From contig NZ_JAPIVG010000001.1 of NCBI RefSeq assembly GCF_026240095.1, forward strand, positions 1,272,010 to 1,336,009: a stretch of DNA of 64,000 bases. Direction: 5' to 3'. Below are positions 17,234 to 26,821 of this stretch, piece after piece. The first letter of the stretch is position 1. Each line of letters starts with the position of its first letter. Below the pieces are notes generated by a model. That model searched no databases and was not told where the DNA came from. It saw only the letters and a program-made list of their open reading frames with translations. The translations under genes were made by a program, and so were the position numbers. The stretch is from Pedobacter sandarakinus. Its GTDB lineage: Bacteria; Bacteroidota; Bacteroidia; Sphingobacteriales; Sphingobacteriaceae.

Positions 17234-17794
17234 TTGACAAATAGAAAAAAACAGAGCAGTTTAATTGTAGGACTATTTGCATACAATTCTAGATTTTATT
17301 ATATTCGTTTAGCTATAAGAATTCTAATAGTGTTTGTTGGTTAAGCCTTTACCAGTTAAAGGAAGAAAGTTAAAGCACGCTGATATATATTCAGTCTACT
17401 TTGTATCTTGCTATTTTATCAAACATGAAGATCTAGTTGCAAAGCGTATATGGAGGCTGTCTTCGAATTAATTGTAGGCTTTAAAGCCTCAAAGTCATAT
17501 TGCCTCTTCGCCCTGTTCCGTTTCCTATTTTCATCAAGTTAAGGTTAATGTTTAAAAAGGGAATGGACAGGGTATTATTACAACCAGTATCCTTATCGTT
17601 ATTCTATTCGGTTATTAAGGACCTTAACAAGTCAATAAGTATGAAGATTGAAACAGATTATGATATCTTCTATATTTCTGCCATCCTTTCGAAACACAGA
17701 ATGTAAAGGTATTCATTATAAGTCAATCATTACCGCTTCTCTGTGAAATAAAAAACAAGTGTAATTAATAATGTATTCTCTATGTTTATAGGAT

Positions 17795-17882
17795 AATTCC
17801 TATCTATATTATTCGAATAGGAATGTTTTGTATAGTGAAAGCAATAGAGGCAGCAAAATGCTGGATGTTACTGCCTCTTTTT
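17795..17882 (+). ncRNA. candidate small RNA
   Basis: A short transcript is suggested by a -7-like box (TATGTTTA, 7 of 8 to consensus), an internal hairpin with 7-base arms, and a terminator with T tract. No -33 box at consensus spacing was identified. This is an inference from structure only. Confidence 0.25.
17847..17882 (+). terminator. orphan plus-strand terminator
   Basis: GAGGCAG (17847-17853) pairs with CTGCCTC (17871-17877), followed by a T tract. No supported protein gene lies upstream on this strand; read on the minus strand the T tract is lacking. Confidence 0.75.
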
Positions 17883-17958
17883 ATGTAAGCACTTGGGTTT
17901 GATGGCACCTTCAAACCTATTGCAGTATCATTTATAGGGTTGGTGGGAAATAGATAAT

Positions 17959-18339
17959 TTAGTAAGTGATCGTGATCTCCAAGCTACCTTCTGCTTCAAA
18001 TGAACCATCCAGTGTGGCCAAAGCTCGAACCATACCTGTTGGTACAATTAACTTGCTATCATATCCTACTATAGGCTTCAAGTTTGGTTTGATTAATGTA
18101 ACCGGGAGCCTGCCTTCTACTGCAATTGCCGTTTGAGACGATAATGATTTAATTCTCGGGTAAGGCAGTGAATAGAGATGTTTCAGTTGCTCAGCATTAA
18201 GGTTAAATCTTTCGGCGATCCATCGAATAAAATCTAACTTAATGGCTTCTGCTTGTTGTGCCAAATAGGCATCTGGGTGCTTGTACAGCTCCATTTGCAG
18301 GGCTTTGATGCCTTGCGTGTTGAAATCAAACTTTTTCAT
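17959..18339 (-). CDS. conserved hypothetical protein (126 aa)
   Basis: A 126-residue soluble protein starting MKKFDFNTQGIKALQMELYKHPDAYLAQQAEAIKLDFIRWIAERFNL-like sequence: an N-terminal helical half followed by a beta-rich C-terminal half (GRLPVTLIKPNLKPIVGYD, then SFEAEGSLEITITY). I do not recognise a named family. The good start, sensible composition and isolation between regulators support it being real. It stands alone on the minus strand; a large gap separates it from the XRE gene and a 220-base gap from the LytTR gene. Confidence 0.5.
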   Translation of the reverse strand: MKKFDFNTQGIKALQMELYKHPDAYLAQQAEAIKLDFIRWIAERFNLNAEQLKHLYSLPYPRIKSLSSQTAIAVEGRLPVTLIKPNLKPIVGYDSKLIVPTGMVRALATLDGSFEAEGSLEITITY

Positions 18340-18559
18340 AAAATTTAGTTAAGGTTAGTCGCCATACCGGCGTTGCACCAAAGTTATACGACCAATACTT
18401 CGCCTCTAAATTCTTGGAATTGTATTATGATGAACGATATATTATTAATGCCAAATGATATTTTCCACTTATAAACTCTTATTTCCGTCTTTTTAACCAA
18501 GAGAAATATCATTATCTTAGTTTATCTAATCTAGTATTAATGCTTTTCTAATTTATATT

Positions 18560-19351
18560 ATGGACAGCGCTCGTTATCCAAATATTTATGTTAGGGTTTT
18601 GGTTAGCCTTTTTATTGGGCATTTTTTGGTTTCGTATGGGGAAGACCAAAGCCTATTCCAGTTGTTGTTCATTTCATATTATTACCCAGCGTTGGGCGGA
18701 AGCTTTATAATTACGATGATCTTGGGCGAATTTATTTACAAGTTGCATCATTATTTTGAAGACCACCATACCTGGCGAGCAAATGCTAAAGTGAGGTTGT
18801 TACTACAGTTAGTTTGTGGTATTGTTATGTCAACTGTTTTGGCAGTGTCTTTAGCTTATACTTATTTTAGATTGAGGAATGTTTCGATTATCGACGCAGG
18901 GTATTTTCGCTATGATTTCACCCTTGTTCTGTCATTTATTGCCTTGGGCAATTGTTACTACGCTATCATTAGTTTATTAAGGCTTAAATTATTGCCTACG
19001 AGGAGGAATCATTCTAATACTACACGTTCCAGCGAGGCGAGTGCCAAGCTGAATCATCCTGCAATTATTTTTAGTAAGGATCGAAATGTATATGTTTACC
19101 AATTTGATGGTCGAAAATTAATTTGGGACAAAACGTTAAAGGAGACGCGTGAAGTTCTTACTTCTGGTAAGTATTTCCAAATCAATCGTGCCGCTATCAT
19201 TCACTATCAAGTAGTATCCCATTATCGACCTGGCGAATCAAATACACTTAAACTTTTTTTCAGAAAGCCTTTTGAGGATTTAAGGTATCATGTTAGTCAG
19301 CGAAATACTGTCGCCTTCAAAAGATGGTTTGCGAGCGAGGGTTTGGAATAG
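18560..19351 (+). CDS. membrane-bound LytTR-domain transcriptional regulator
   Basis: A 263-residue protein with four membrane helices (about 12-27, 33-60, 82-105 and 122-142) and a C-terminal LytTR DNA-binding domain (about 165-260). LytTR features are PAIIFSKDRNVYVYQFDGRKLIWDKTLKETREVL, then YFQINRAAIIHYQVVSHYR and VSQRNTVAFKRWF. Such proteins sense a signal at the membrane and bind DNA directly, without a separate histidine kinase. There is no adjacent kinase. Lying between the repeat arrays and close to the polysaccharide genes, it could regulate them, which is contextual inference. Start is the ATG at 18560. Confidence 0.82.
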   Translation: MDSARYPNIYVRVLVSLFIGHFLVSYGEDQSLFQLLFISYYYPALGGSFIITMILGEFIYKLHHYFEDHHTWRANAKVRLLLQLVCGIVMSTVLAVSLAYTYFRLRNVSIIDAGYFRYDFTLVLSFIALGNCYYAIISLLRLKLLPTRRNHSNTTRSSEASAKLNHPAIIFSKDRNVYVYQFDGRKLIWDKTLKETREVLTSGKYFQINRAAIIHYQVVSHYRPGESNTLKLFFRKPFEDLRYHVSQRNTVAFKRWFASEGLE

Positions 19352-19480
19352 CGCAGGCACTCAGATTTTTATCATCTCTACAAAAGTTGTTCATGCTTAT
19401 CATTTATAGTAAAGGATTATTATATCTAAACTCATGGCTTCGATCTCTTCGTTTAGAATTGTTTTGTGATTCAGATTTTC

Positions 19481-20347
19481 TGATGCCTTATAGGCGGCGA
19501 CCTATCCACTTTTTTTTGATAAAAAGGCGAAACCTGGGCATAGCGAAGCCTGACAAGCAATAAAAATATACCAACACTGTCATAACTCAAGCCTTGGACT
19601 TGTTGTTGGGTAAATTGGGCAAAGCTTAATTTCGGAATTACGGGCTGTGATGAAAAATGGTAGATTACGCGATTCCTTTAACCATTTCTCCTTCCAACAT
19701 CTCCTAGGCCGGTTAGCAGGGTGACCATAGGAGGAAGTCTACTATTGGAGCAGATAACGGAGGTTGTTTTTCTTACGTCTCATCGGCGGCGGCCTATTTC
19801 TTTTGGCTTGATCCAAAAGAAACCAAGCTGAGCATACCGAAAGCATGACAACCAACAAAACAACAAAAACGCTGGCATATTTCAAGGCTTGGATCTGTTG
19901 TCGGATAAACTCGTCAAAGCTTTAATTTCGGCATCACAAGCTGCGATGAAAAATCGCAGAGGACGCGATGCCTGGTTTAGTGGGTTATGACAATGTGTGC
20001 AGAAAGTTTTAACATTTTCTCCTTCCAACATCTCCTAGGCCGGTAGCATTGCGCCCACAGCGGGAGCCTATTCCTTGGAGCAGATGGCTCAGGTAGTTTG
20101 TTCTTATCCCTCATCGGAGGCGCCTATTTCTTTTGGCTTGAACCAAAAGAAACATACCTGAGCATAGCGAAGCATGATAACTTATAAAAACAACAGAAAC
20201 GCTGGCATAAATCAAGGCTTGGATCTGTTGTCGGATCAATTCGTCAAAGCTTTAACTTCGGCATCACAAGCTGCGATGAAATATCGTTGAGTACGCGATG
20301 CATTTAACGTTTTTCCTTCCAACATCTCCCAGGCCATTTAGCAGGGA
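19481..20347 (+). repeat. repeat array 2: three diverged ~330-bp units
   Basis: Units start at about 19481 (TGATGCCTTATAGGCGG variant), 19773 and 20104; the middle unit is 331 bases. They share the tail CTCCTAGGCCGGTTAGCA with arrays 1 and 3 but are more diverged. The first unit has the alternative hairpin (CTTTTT/AAAAAG around TGAT), the second the CCAAAAGAAA type. The array fills most of the 1171-base gap between the LytTR gene and fcl; nothing else is seen there except the fcl terminator. Confidence 0.88.
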
Positions 20348-20466
20348 GCGTATCGCATTGAGTTTATTGTTTTGAGCGGATAGGTAAGGTGTGGAGTGAT
20401 AGGGATCTCTGTATTTTATGCAAATAACCAATCGGCAGCCAATGGGGCATATTCGCTATTCATAGT

Positions 20467-20501
20467 AAAAGCCCAAGCGTTGGGATCAACCAATCTTGGG
20501 C
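20467..20501 (-). terminator. terminator of fcl
   Basis: GCCCAAG (20471-20477) and CTTGGGC (20495-20501) form a perfect stem; on the minus strand it is followed by TTTTAC. It lies 21 bases past the fcl stop. Confidence 0.82.
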
Positions 20502-20522
20502 CTTAACTAGATCTATATTTTA

Positions 20523-21449
20523 CTAGTACCTGCTCTGGAAATCCTGGTAAGCCAAGGCGATACCCTCTCGCAATTCAATTTTATGTTTCCAGCCCAAAGC
20601 ATGTAATTTGCTCACATCCATTAGTTTTCTAGGTGTTCCATCTGGTTTGCTCGAATCGAATACCAAATCTCCCTCAAAGCCTATCACTTCTTTAATCAAT
20701 AAGGCAAGGTCTTTAATGGTTAAATCTACTCCTGTACCGATGTTAATCAGGTTTGGTTCGTTATAGCTTTCCATTAAAAAGAAGCAAGCCTCAGCTAAGT
20801 CATCCGCAAAAAGGAATTCACGCATTGGTGATCCTGATCCCCAAACCACCACTTCCTTTTCGTTGTTTATTTTGGCCTCATGAACCTTGCGAATCAAGGC
20901 GGGCAATACATGAGAATTTTGTGGATGGTAGTTATCATTATAGCCATACAAGTTGGTAGGCATTACTGAAATGAAATTACAGCCGTATTGGTCACGATAA
21001 GCATCACACATTTTAATGCCCGCAATTTTTGCGATGGCATAGGGCTCGTTTGTTGGCTCCAATATGCCTGTTAACAGATAATCCTCTTTTAGCGGCTGAG
21101 GTGCCATTTTTGGGTAAATGCAACTTGAGCCTAAAAACATCAGCTTTTTTACGCCATTCACATAGGCACTATGAATTACATTGTTCTGTATGGCCAGGTT
21201 CTCATATAAAAAATCTGCCCGATAAGTATTGTTGGCCACAATGCCGCCTACTTTAGCAGCGGCTAAAAAAACATAATCTGGCTTTTCCATTGCAAAGAAA
21301 TCTGCAACAACCTGTTGGTTACGCAGATCAAGCTCGGCAGAGGTTTTTGTGATCAAATTCGTAAAACCTTCTCTTTCCAGTTTTCGGTAGATTGCAGATC
21401 CTACCATCCCTCTATGACCTCCAATATAAATTTTAGCGCTCTTTTCCAA
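20523..21449 (-). CDS. fcl: GDP-L-fucose synthase
   Basis: Epimerises and reduces GDP-4-keto-6-deoxymannose, the product of Gmd, to GDP-L-fucose with NADPH. The 308-residue protein shows [20 protein letters not shown] (nucleotide loop), [47 protein letters not shown], the catalytic [34 protein letters not shown] and [16 protein letters not shown]. All are diagnostic of GDP-fucose synthases. It is alone on the minus strand with its own terminator, whereas gmd lies 2.3 kb away on the plus strand; the two are usually adjacent. Confidence 0.96.
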   Translation of the reverse strand: MEKSAKIYIGGHRGMVGSAIYRKLEREGFTNLITKTSAELDLRNQQVVADFFAMEKPDYVFLAAAKVGGIVANNTYRADFLYENLAIQNNVIHSAYVNGVKKLMFLGSSCIYPKMAPQPLKEDYLLTGILEPTNEPYAIAKIAGIKMCDAYRDQYGCNFISVMPTNLYGYNDNYHPQNSHVLPALIRKVHEAKINNEKEVVVWGSGSPMREFLFADDLAEACFFLMESYNEPNLINIGTGVDLTIKDLALLIKEVIGFEGDLVFDSSKPDGTPRKLMDVSKLHALGWKHKIELREGIALAYQDFQSRY

Positions 21450-21641
21450 TGTGATTTTTTTTTAAGTGCATGCGAAAATACGAGAGATTTCGTGGAAATG
21501 AGTGGAGACTTGGTAAAATTTCATTTGCGCCTACGTTTTGGACTCTTTTTATTTTAAAAGGAAGGCTCGAGGAAAAACTTTTTCTACTTTGAATCGATTA
21601 TTTCGCCTAGTAGCAAGCTGAATGCTAATGCCAATTTTACC

Positions 21642-21649
21642 TATCTTTG
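21642..21649 (+). promoter_or_regulatory. -7 promoter box of the nucleotide-sugar dehydrogenase gene
   Basis: TATCTTTG fits TAnnTTTG exactly and lies 19 bases before the ATG at 21668. It decides the start: an alternative non-ATG start at 21647 would lie inside this box. A clear -33 element is not seen. Confidence 0.55.
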
Positions 21650-21667
21650 AACCCATCGCGTAAAAAT

Positions 21668-22948
21668 ATGATTGATAAAAAGCAGATTGCCATTATTGGA
21701 TTGGGCTATGTAGGGTTGCCGCTTGCAATTGAATTTGCAAAGAAATACCACGTAATCGGCTTTGATATAGATGTTGATCGGGTGATATCATTAAATGGAC
21801 TTGAAGATTATACTCATGAGGCTAATCTATCAGATTTGCAATCAGTATTACAATCAACTGGAGATCAGGGATTGCGGTTGGTTTCTTCGTTGGAAGAAAT
21901 TGCAGCTTGCACTATTTATATCGTCACTGTTCCGACACCTATTGATTCGCAAAAGAACCCCGACCTTCGACCACTGCTGCAAGCATCAAGTATGGTCGGT
22001 AGCATGTTAAAAGCCGGTGATGTCGTAATTTATGAGTCAACTGTTTATCCTGGTTGTACGGAAGAAGACTGTGTGCCTGTGCTGGAGAAGTCTTCAGGAT
22101 TGGTGTTTAATCACGAATTCTTTTGTGGATATTCTCCAGAGCGCATCAATCCAGGCGATAAAATCAACACCCTTACAAAAATTAAAAAGGTTACCTCAGG
22201 GTCTAACCCAGCTGTGGCCGATTTGGTAGATGGGCTATATGATTCGATTATTGAAGCGGGAACGCACCTGGCTCCAAGTATACGTGTGGCAGAGGCTTCG
22301 AAAGCAATTGAAAATGCACAAAGAGATGTGAACATCTCTTTCGTAAATGAGCTGGCACTAATTTTTGATCGGATGGGGATTGATACCGCAGATGTGTTGG
22401 CTGCAGCAGCAACTAAATGGAATTTTTTACCTTATCAGCCTGGTTTAGTGGGTGGACACTGCATTGGCGTGGACCCTTATTACCTGGCGCATAAATCTGA
22501 AGCCTTAGGTTACAAACCAGAGGTGATTCTATCTGGCAGGCGGGTAAATGATAATATGGGCATGTTTGTTGCCAACAAAGTTATTAAACTCATGGTAGCC
22601 AGGAACAAGGCGATCAAGGGCGCTAAGGTGCTTATCCTGGGCTTCGCTTTTAAAGAGAACTGTCCTGATATCCGAAATACCCGGGTTATCGATATTTATA
22701 CGGAGTTAATTTCGTTCGGGATTAACGTTGATGTTTTTGATCCATGGGCACATCCGCAAAGTGTACAAGCTGAACATGGTATCACATTGATAAGCCAGAT
22801 CGATTCGCCCAATTATGATGCCGTTATTGTTGCTGTTGCGCACCGGCAATTTCTAACTTTAGACTATGGACAATTTAAAACAGCCGGTGCAGTCGTTTTT
22901 GACACCAAATCATTTATCGACAGAGAATGGGCCGATGCGAGATTGTAA
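21668..22948 (+). CDS. UDP-N-acetylhexosamine 6-dehydrogenase, WbpO/TviB type
   Basis: A nucleotide-sugar dehydrogenase of 426 residues that oxidises C6 of a UDP-hexosamine (likely UDP-GalNAc or UDP-GlcNAc) to a uronic acid using two NAD+. Evidence: QIAIIGLGYVGLPLAIEFA loop, YIVTVPTPID, YESTVYPGCTEEDCVPVLE, FFCGYSPERINPGDK, AKAIENAQRDVNISFVNELA-like central helix, and GLVGGHCIGVDPYYLAHK with the catalytic cysteine. GFAFKENCPDIRNTRV and VFDPWA mark the C-terminal domain. The ESTVYPG and SPERINPGD forms match the Vi antigen TviB/WbpO branch rather than Ugd. A GNAT gene follows at once. The exact sugar is inferred. Confidence 0.87.
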   Translation: MIDKKQIAIIGLGYVGLPLAIEFAKKYHVIGFDIDVDRVISLNGLEDYTHEANLSDLQSVLQSTGDQGLRLVSSLEEIAACTIYIVTVPTPIDSQKNPDLRPLLQASSMVGSMLKAGDVVIYESTVYPGCTEEDCVPVLEKSSGLVFNHEFFCGYSPERINPGDKINTLTKIKKVTSGSNPAVADLVDGLYDSIIEAGTHLAPSIRVAEASKAIENAQRDVNISFVNELALIFDRMGIDTADVLAAAATKWNFLPYQPGLVGGHCIGVDPYYLAHKSEALGYKPEVILSGRRVNDNMGMFVANKVIKLMVARNKAIKGAKVLILGFAFKENCPDIRNTRVIDIYTELISFGINVDVFDPWAHPQSVQAEHGITLISQIDSPNYDAVIVAVAHRQFLTLDYGQFKTAGAVVFDTKSFIDREWADARL

Positions 22949-22969
22949 TGTTTCATCTTATTCAGTTAT

Positions 22970-23488
22970 ATGAAAATTAGTAAAGCCACAATAGCCGATG
23001 TTCCGGCATTAAATCAATTAATTAATTCTGCCTATCGTGGCGAAAGCTCCAAACAGGGTTGGACTACAGAAGAGGCAATTTTAGGCGGCATCAGGATTGA
23101 TGAAGTCGCTTTACGCAAATATTTTGGACAGGATCATATTCATATTCTTAAATATACCGACGCACAAGGCCGACTTTTAGGCACGGTGAATTTAGAAGTG
23201 CGACCTGATGAACTATATTTAGGTTTATTTGCCGTCTCGCCGCTTGCCCAAAATCTTGGAATTGGGAAAGCATTATTGCAAGCGGCGGAAGGCATTGCCC
23301 GGGAAAATGATCGCAAAAAAATTGCCATTACCGTGATTAGTAGCAGGACTGAATTAATCGCCTGGTATGAGCGAAATGGTTATCGTGCCACAGGCAAATC
23401 GATTGCTTTCGAAGACATTCAGGACCGTTTTGGTGAGCCCAAGCAAGACCATATCTTATTGATTGGCATGGAGAAATTGCTATTTTAA
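22970..23488 (+). CDS. GNAT family N-acetyltransferase
   Basis: A 172-residue acetyl-CoA-dependent acetyltransferase with the standard GNAT fold: N-terminal KISKATIADVPALNQLINSAYRG, a central LYLGLFAVSPLAQNLGIGKALLQAAEGIA holding the Q/RxxGxG/A acetyl-CoA loop (QNLGIG), and WYERNGYRATGKSI. The substrate is not readable. It lies 21 bases after the uronic-acid dehydrogenase and may share its transcript. An amino-sugar role is possible, but many such proteins act elsewhere. Confidence 0.85.
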   Translation: MKISKATIADVPALNQLINSAYRGESSKQGWTTEEAILGGIRIDEVALRKYFGQDHIHILKYTDAQGRLLGTVNLEVRPDELYLGLFAVSPLAQNLGIGKALLQAAEGIARENDRKKIAITVISSRTELIAWYERNGYRATGKSIAFEDIQDRFGEPKQDHILLIGMEKLLF

Positions 23489-23558
23489 TTTTTTTCAAAG
23501 CGCCTTAAAACAATCATTAAGTAAAATTGTTATGGGTACGATTAATTAATTCTGACTA

Positions 23559-23696
23559 ATGATTTCGATTGAAAGTATAGGGGTTGCCGCAATGGTGCTC
23601 TCCAACTTTGTTGCCTATATCGCACTAAAACGACTAAGGAAAAAAGAAAAACGTGAAGACCAAGAAAGAGTGAACCAACAAAAGTGGGTGGTATAG
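23559..23696 (+). CDS. possible 45-residue single-pass membrane peptide
   Basis: ATG at 23559, TAG at 23694-23696. It would encode MISIESIGVAAMVLSNFVAY, about 20 hydrophobic residues, and then a highly charged tail with KRLRKKEKREDQERVNQQK. The hydrophobic start and basic tail give a sensible one-helix topology. No family is recognised and no ribosome-binding site stands out, so this may be chance. The surrounding 314-base gap between the GNAT gene and gmd shows nothing else. Confidence 0.3.
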   Translation: MISIESIGVAAMVLSNFVAYIALKRLRKKEKREDQERVNQQKWVV

Positions 23697-23802
23697 CTTT
23701 TTCGATATCCTCGTTTGTATGCATCAAAAATGGCCTGTCAAATACTTAATCGTATAAATTATCTGTATGTTTGTTGCCAGATAATTTATGTATTAATTGT
23801 AT

Positions 23803-24939
23803 ATGAAAGTTGCTTTGATTACCGGTGTGACCGGACAGGATGGAGCGTATTTAGCGGAGTTCTTGCTCAAGAAAAATTATATCGTACACGGATTAAAGCG
23901 GCGTTCGTCGTCTTTTAATACAGATCGAATAGATCATCTATATCAAGATCAGCATGAGAAGGATGTTAGGTTTAAACTCCATTATGGAGATTTAACAGAT
24001 TCTACCAATCTCATTCGCATTATACAGGAGGTACAACCCGACGAAATATACAATTTGGCTGCTATGAGTCACGTTCATGTGAGTTTCGAAATGCCAGAAT
24101 ATACGGCTAATGCTGATGGCATTGGCACGTTGAGACTCTTAGAAGCTATACGTATTTTAGGGTTAAGTAACAAAACCAAGCTATACCAAGCCAGTACCTC
24201 AGAGCTATATGGCCTTGTGCAAGCAGTACCACAGAGTGAAACTACTCCATTTTACCCACGATCGCCCTATGCTGTTGCAAAGATGTATGCTTATTGGATT
24301 GCTGTAAATTATCGTGAAGCATATGGAATATTTGCAAGCAATGGTATATTATTTAACCATGAAAGTCCTTTAAGAGGTGAAACATTTGTCACACGGAAAA
24401 TTACACGGGCTGCAGCTAAAATCGCACTTGGATTACAAAAGTGTTTATACCTAGGCAATCTCTCTGCGCAAAGGGATTGGGGACATGCCAAAGATTATGT
24501 AGAAGCCATGTGGTTGATTCTTCAACAAGAAAAGTCAGAAGATTTCGTTATTGCTACAGGTAAAACTACGACTGTAAGAGAATTTGTTCGAATGAGCTTC
24601 GCAGAATTAGGTATGGAAATTGAATTTTCTGGTAAAGATGAATATGAAAAGGGGGTAATTATTGGTATCGATCTTGAGGTAGTTAATTCATTGGGCTTGA
24701 ACTCCGAAAAGATATTTCTAGGTACAACGGTCGTGCAGGTTGACCAAAAATATTACAGGCCAACGGAAGTGGATTTACTATTAGGAGAACCTAGTAAAGC
24801 CAAAAAACAACTCGGCTGGGAACCTAAATATGATTTAGCAGCACTTGTTAAAGATATGGTTAGTTCTGATCTCAATTTGATGAAAAAAGACGAGTATCTT
24901 AAGAATGGTGGGTTTAAGACTTTAAACTATTTTGAGTAG
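23803..24939 (+). CDS. gmd: GDP-mannose 4,6-dehydratase
   Basis: Converts GDP-D-mannose to GDP-4-keto-6-deoxymannose, upstream of Fcl in GDP-L-fucose synthesis. The 378-residue protein has [80 protein letters not shown], catalytic [27 protein letters not shown] and [21 protein letters not shown]. All are signatures of Gmd. I start at the ATG at 23803; an in-frame TTG sits two codons upstream. Substrate GDP-mannose can come from manC in the same locus. Confidence 0.97.
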   Translation: MKVALITGVTGQDGAYLAEFLLKKNYIVHGLKRRSSSFNTDRIDHLYQDQHEKDVRFKLHYGDLTDSTNLIRIIQEVQPDEIYNLAAMSHVHVSFEMPEYTANADGIGTLRLLEAIRILGLSNKTKLYQASTSELYGLVQAVPQSETTPFYPRSPYAVAKMYAYWIAVNYREAYGIFASNGILFNHESPLRGETFVTRKITRAAAKIALGLQKCLYLGNLSAQRDWGHAKDYVEAMWLILQQEKSEDFVIATGKTTTVREFVRMSFAELGMEIEFSGKDEYEKGVIIGIDLEVVNSLGLNSEKIFLGTTVVQVDQKYYRPTEVDLLLGEPSKAKKQLGWEPKYDLAALVKDMVSSDLNLMKKDEYLKNGGFKTLNYFE

Positions 24940-25117
24940 TTAGTTTTGCGTGGGTAAATTGGTTTCCGCATACTTGTTCATTATTCTACTTTTTATTATG
25001 ATTCGTCTACTTAACTCTTATTAGATGATAGTATATAAGTGAGAAAAATTTATTTTTACGAATATCAAATTTAAGGGTACTTTTAATAATAAACAACCTT
25101 ATACCAGTCAATAATGT

Positions 25118-25855
25118 ATGTTCAGTTTTTTTAGTAGAAAAAGGAAAGTCTCCGATATATCCTGGTTAGGAATAGATATGCATTCGCATATTTTACCAGG
25201 CATTGATGACGGATCGCCTGATGTGGCAGTCTCATTACGATTTGTTAAGGCTCTTGAAGAGTTGGGTTATTCGTCTTTGATTGCCACGCCCCACATTTAC
25301 CAAGAGCTGTATCCTAATACCCCTGAAACCATCCAAGCCTCAAAAAGTTTATTGCAAGCAGAAATGGATCGTGCGGGATTATCTATCAAGTTATCCGCGG
25401 GAGCCGAATATATGGTTGATCAGAATTTCACTTTAGATCAGCCACTCTGTAAGCTGAACCAAAAGCATTTGTTAGTTGAAATGTCTTATCTAAATGAAAG
25501 TCCAAATATCAGCCAAACTATTTTTGATATACAAATTAAAGGTATGGTCCCCATATTGGCGCATCCAGAACGTTATACATTTTATTTTAAGGATAAAAAG
25601 AAATTGAAAACCTATAGGGAAAAAGGCTGCTTACTTCAACTTAATCTACTATCCGCATTGGGTTATTATGGTAAAGATGTGAAACTGTTGGCTGAATACC
25701 TCTTAAAGGAAGAAATGTATGACTTTGCGGGAACTGATTTACATCATGATAAACATTTGAATGTGCTAACCGAGACGATACAAACTGGAAGATTGTACGA
25801 TTTGTTAGGTTCTTATGATTTTAAGAATAGATCGGTATTTGGCCATTTTCAATAG
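25118..25855 (+). CDS. CpsB/CapC-family PHP-type tyrosine phosphatase
   Basis: A 245-residue metal-dependent phosphatase of the PHP fold that dephosphorylates the Wzc-type kinase controlling polysaccharide chain length. Metal ligands are visible in DMHSHILPGIDDG (His22, His24, Asp30), IATPHI, the central ILAHPERY and GTDLHHDKH near the C terminus. Its position directly before Wza and Wzc agrees with this role. No low-molecular-weight Wzb phosphatase is seen in the window, so this enzyme is the likely partner. Confidence 0.87.
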   Translation: MFSFFSRKRKVSDISWLGIDMHSHILPGIDDGSPDVAVSLRFVKALEELGYSSLIATPHIYQELYPNTPETIQASKSLLQAEMDRAGLSIKLSAGAEYMVDQNFTLDQPLCKLNQKHLLVEMSYLNESPNISQTIFDIQIKGMVPILAHPERYTFYFKDKKKLKTYREKGCLLQLNLLSALGYYGKDVKLLAEYLLKEEMYDFAGTDLHHDKHLNVLTETIQTGRLYDLLGSYDFKNRSVFGHFQ

Positions 25856-26003
25856 TGATTTCTAATCATCTAGTATGCATTTATTAATTTGACGTTCAAC
25901 TTAGTAAACAAACTGTTTTATGGTTCTTCGATTTTACAATTAAATGATTAAGTTTGCAAGCTGTTTAAAGTGGCTTATAATGCTTTGAATAGATTTTATA
26001 CCT

Positions 26004-26810
26004 ATGATTAAACTAAACAATGTGAAGAAGGCTTTTGGCTTGATAGCCATCTTCTTCGGAGTGTCCCTTGCAAGTTCATGTGTAAGCAATAAAAAGATTG
26101 CTTATTTCCAAGACATCCAGGCGGTCAATCAAGCCAAGCTGGAAAATGCGGCATCATTTACTGAACCAACCATACAGCCTGATGATATATTGAGCATCAA
26201 TATTTTCACGTTGAATCCTCAAAGTGGTGCAATTATTAATCAGGCCGCAGCGACGCCTACACTGGGTGGTAATACCAATACAAGTTTGGCCACGCAAAGC
26301 ACAGGATTTTTAGTTGACAAGAATGGAGATGTTGAATTGTCTTTAATTGGAAAATTAAAGGTTTCAGGATTAACTACTTATCAAGCCAGGGAACTCATCA
26401 GAGATAAAGCTGCTGAGGTATATAAACAACCAAACGTACAATTGCGTTTTGCAAACTTTAAGGTGAGTGTATTAGGTGAAGTGAATGCTCCTTCAGCCTA
26501 TACTTTGCCTAATGAGAAGGTTAGTATATTAGATGCACTTAGTCTCGCAGGAGATTTGACTATTTTTGGTAAACGTGATAATGTTTTAATTGTTCGTGAT
26601 AATGATGGTAAAAAAGAATTTGCTCGCCTTGATTTGAATTCAAGTGAAATCTTCAATAGCCCTTTTTACTATTTGAAGCAAAATGATGTGATTTATGTAG
26701 AGCCCAACAAGCGTAAAGTTTCGGCTTCCAATTCGGCTCAAATCCAAACTATCGGCGTTATCGCCTCGGTAGTTTCTGTAATTGTTCTGGCCATTTCTAG
26801 CTTGAAATAA
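26004..26810 (+). CDS. Wza-like polysaccharide export lipoprotein
   Basis: Part of the outer-membrane channel that exports the polymer. The 268-residue protein has a lipoprotein signal ending in LASS-Cys26, a polysaccharide export domain (about 50-140, with QPDDILSINIF and VDKNGDVELSLIGKLKVSGLTTYQARELI) and a SLBB domain (about 145-220, FKVSVLGEVNAPSAY and VSILDALSLAGDLT). The C-terminal QTIGVIASVVSVIVLAISSLK is a hydrophobic segment, the typical Bacteroidota version of the Wza terminal helix. It is followed after 11 bases by the Wzc gene. Confidence 0.92.
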   Translation: MIKLNNVKKAFGLIAIFFGVSLASSCVSNKKIAYFQDIQAVNQAKLENAASFTEPTIQPDDILSINIFTLNPQSGAIINQAAATPTLGGNTNTSLATQSTGFLVDKNGDVELSLIGKLKVSGLTTYQARELIRDKAAEVYKQPNVQLRFANFKVSVLGEVNAPSAYTLPNEKVSILDALSLAGDLTIFGKRDNVLIVRDNDGKKEFARLDLNSSEIFNSPFYYLKQNDVIYVEPNKRKVSASNSAQIQTIGVIASVVSVIVLAISSLK

Positions 26811-26821
26811 CTTCCCCTATC

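Larger units (their letters stand above)
17234..17958. other. 725-base region without a convincing protein gene
   Basis: A 68-codon frame at 17500-17706 has no family resemblance and I do not support it. Near the right end are a hairpin (TTCCTAT 17797-17803 with ATAGGAA 17817-17823), a -7-like box TATGTTTA (17781-17788) and a strong plus-strand terminator (17847-17882). Together these could form a small RNA of roughly 90 bases. Confidence 0.4.

Noticed and set aside
17500..17706. 68-codon plus-strand frame
   Set aside because: No recognisable family, odd composition and no clear ribosome-binding site; kept only as a caveat for the orphan terminator.
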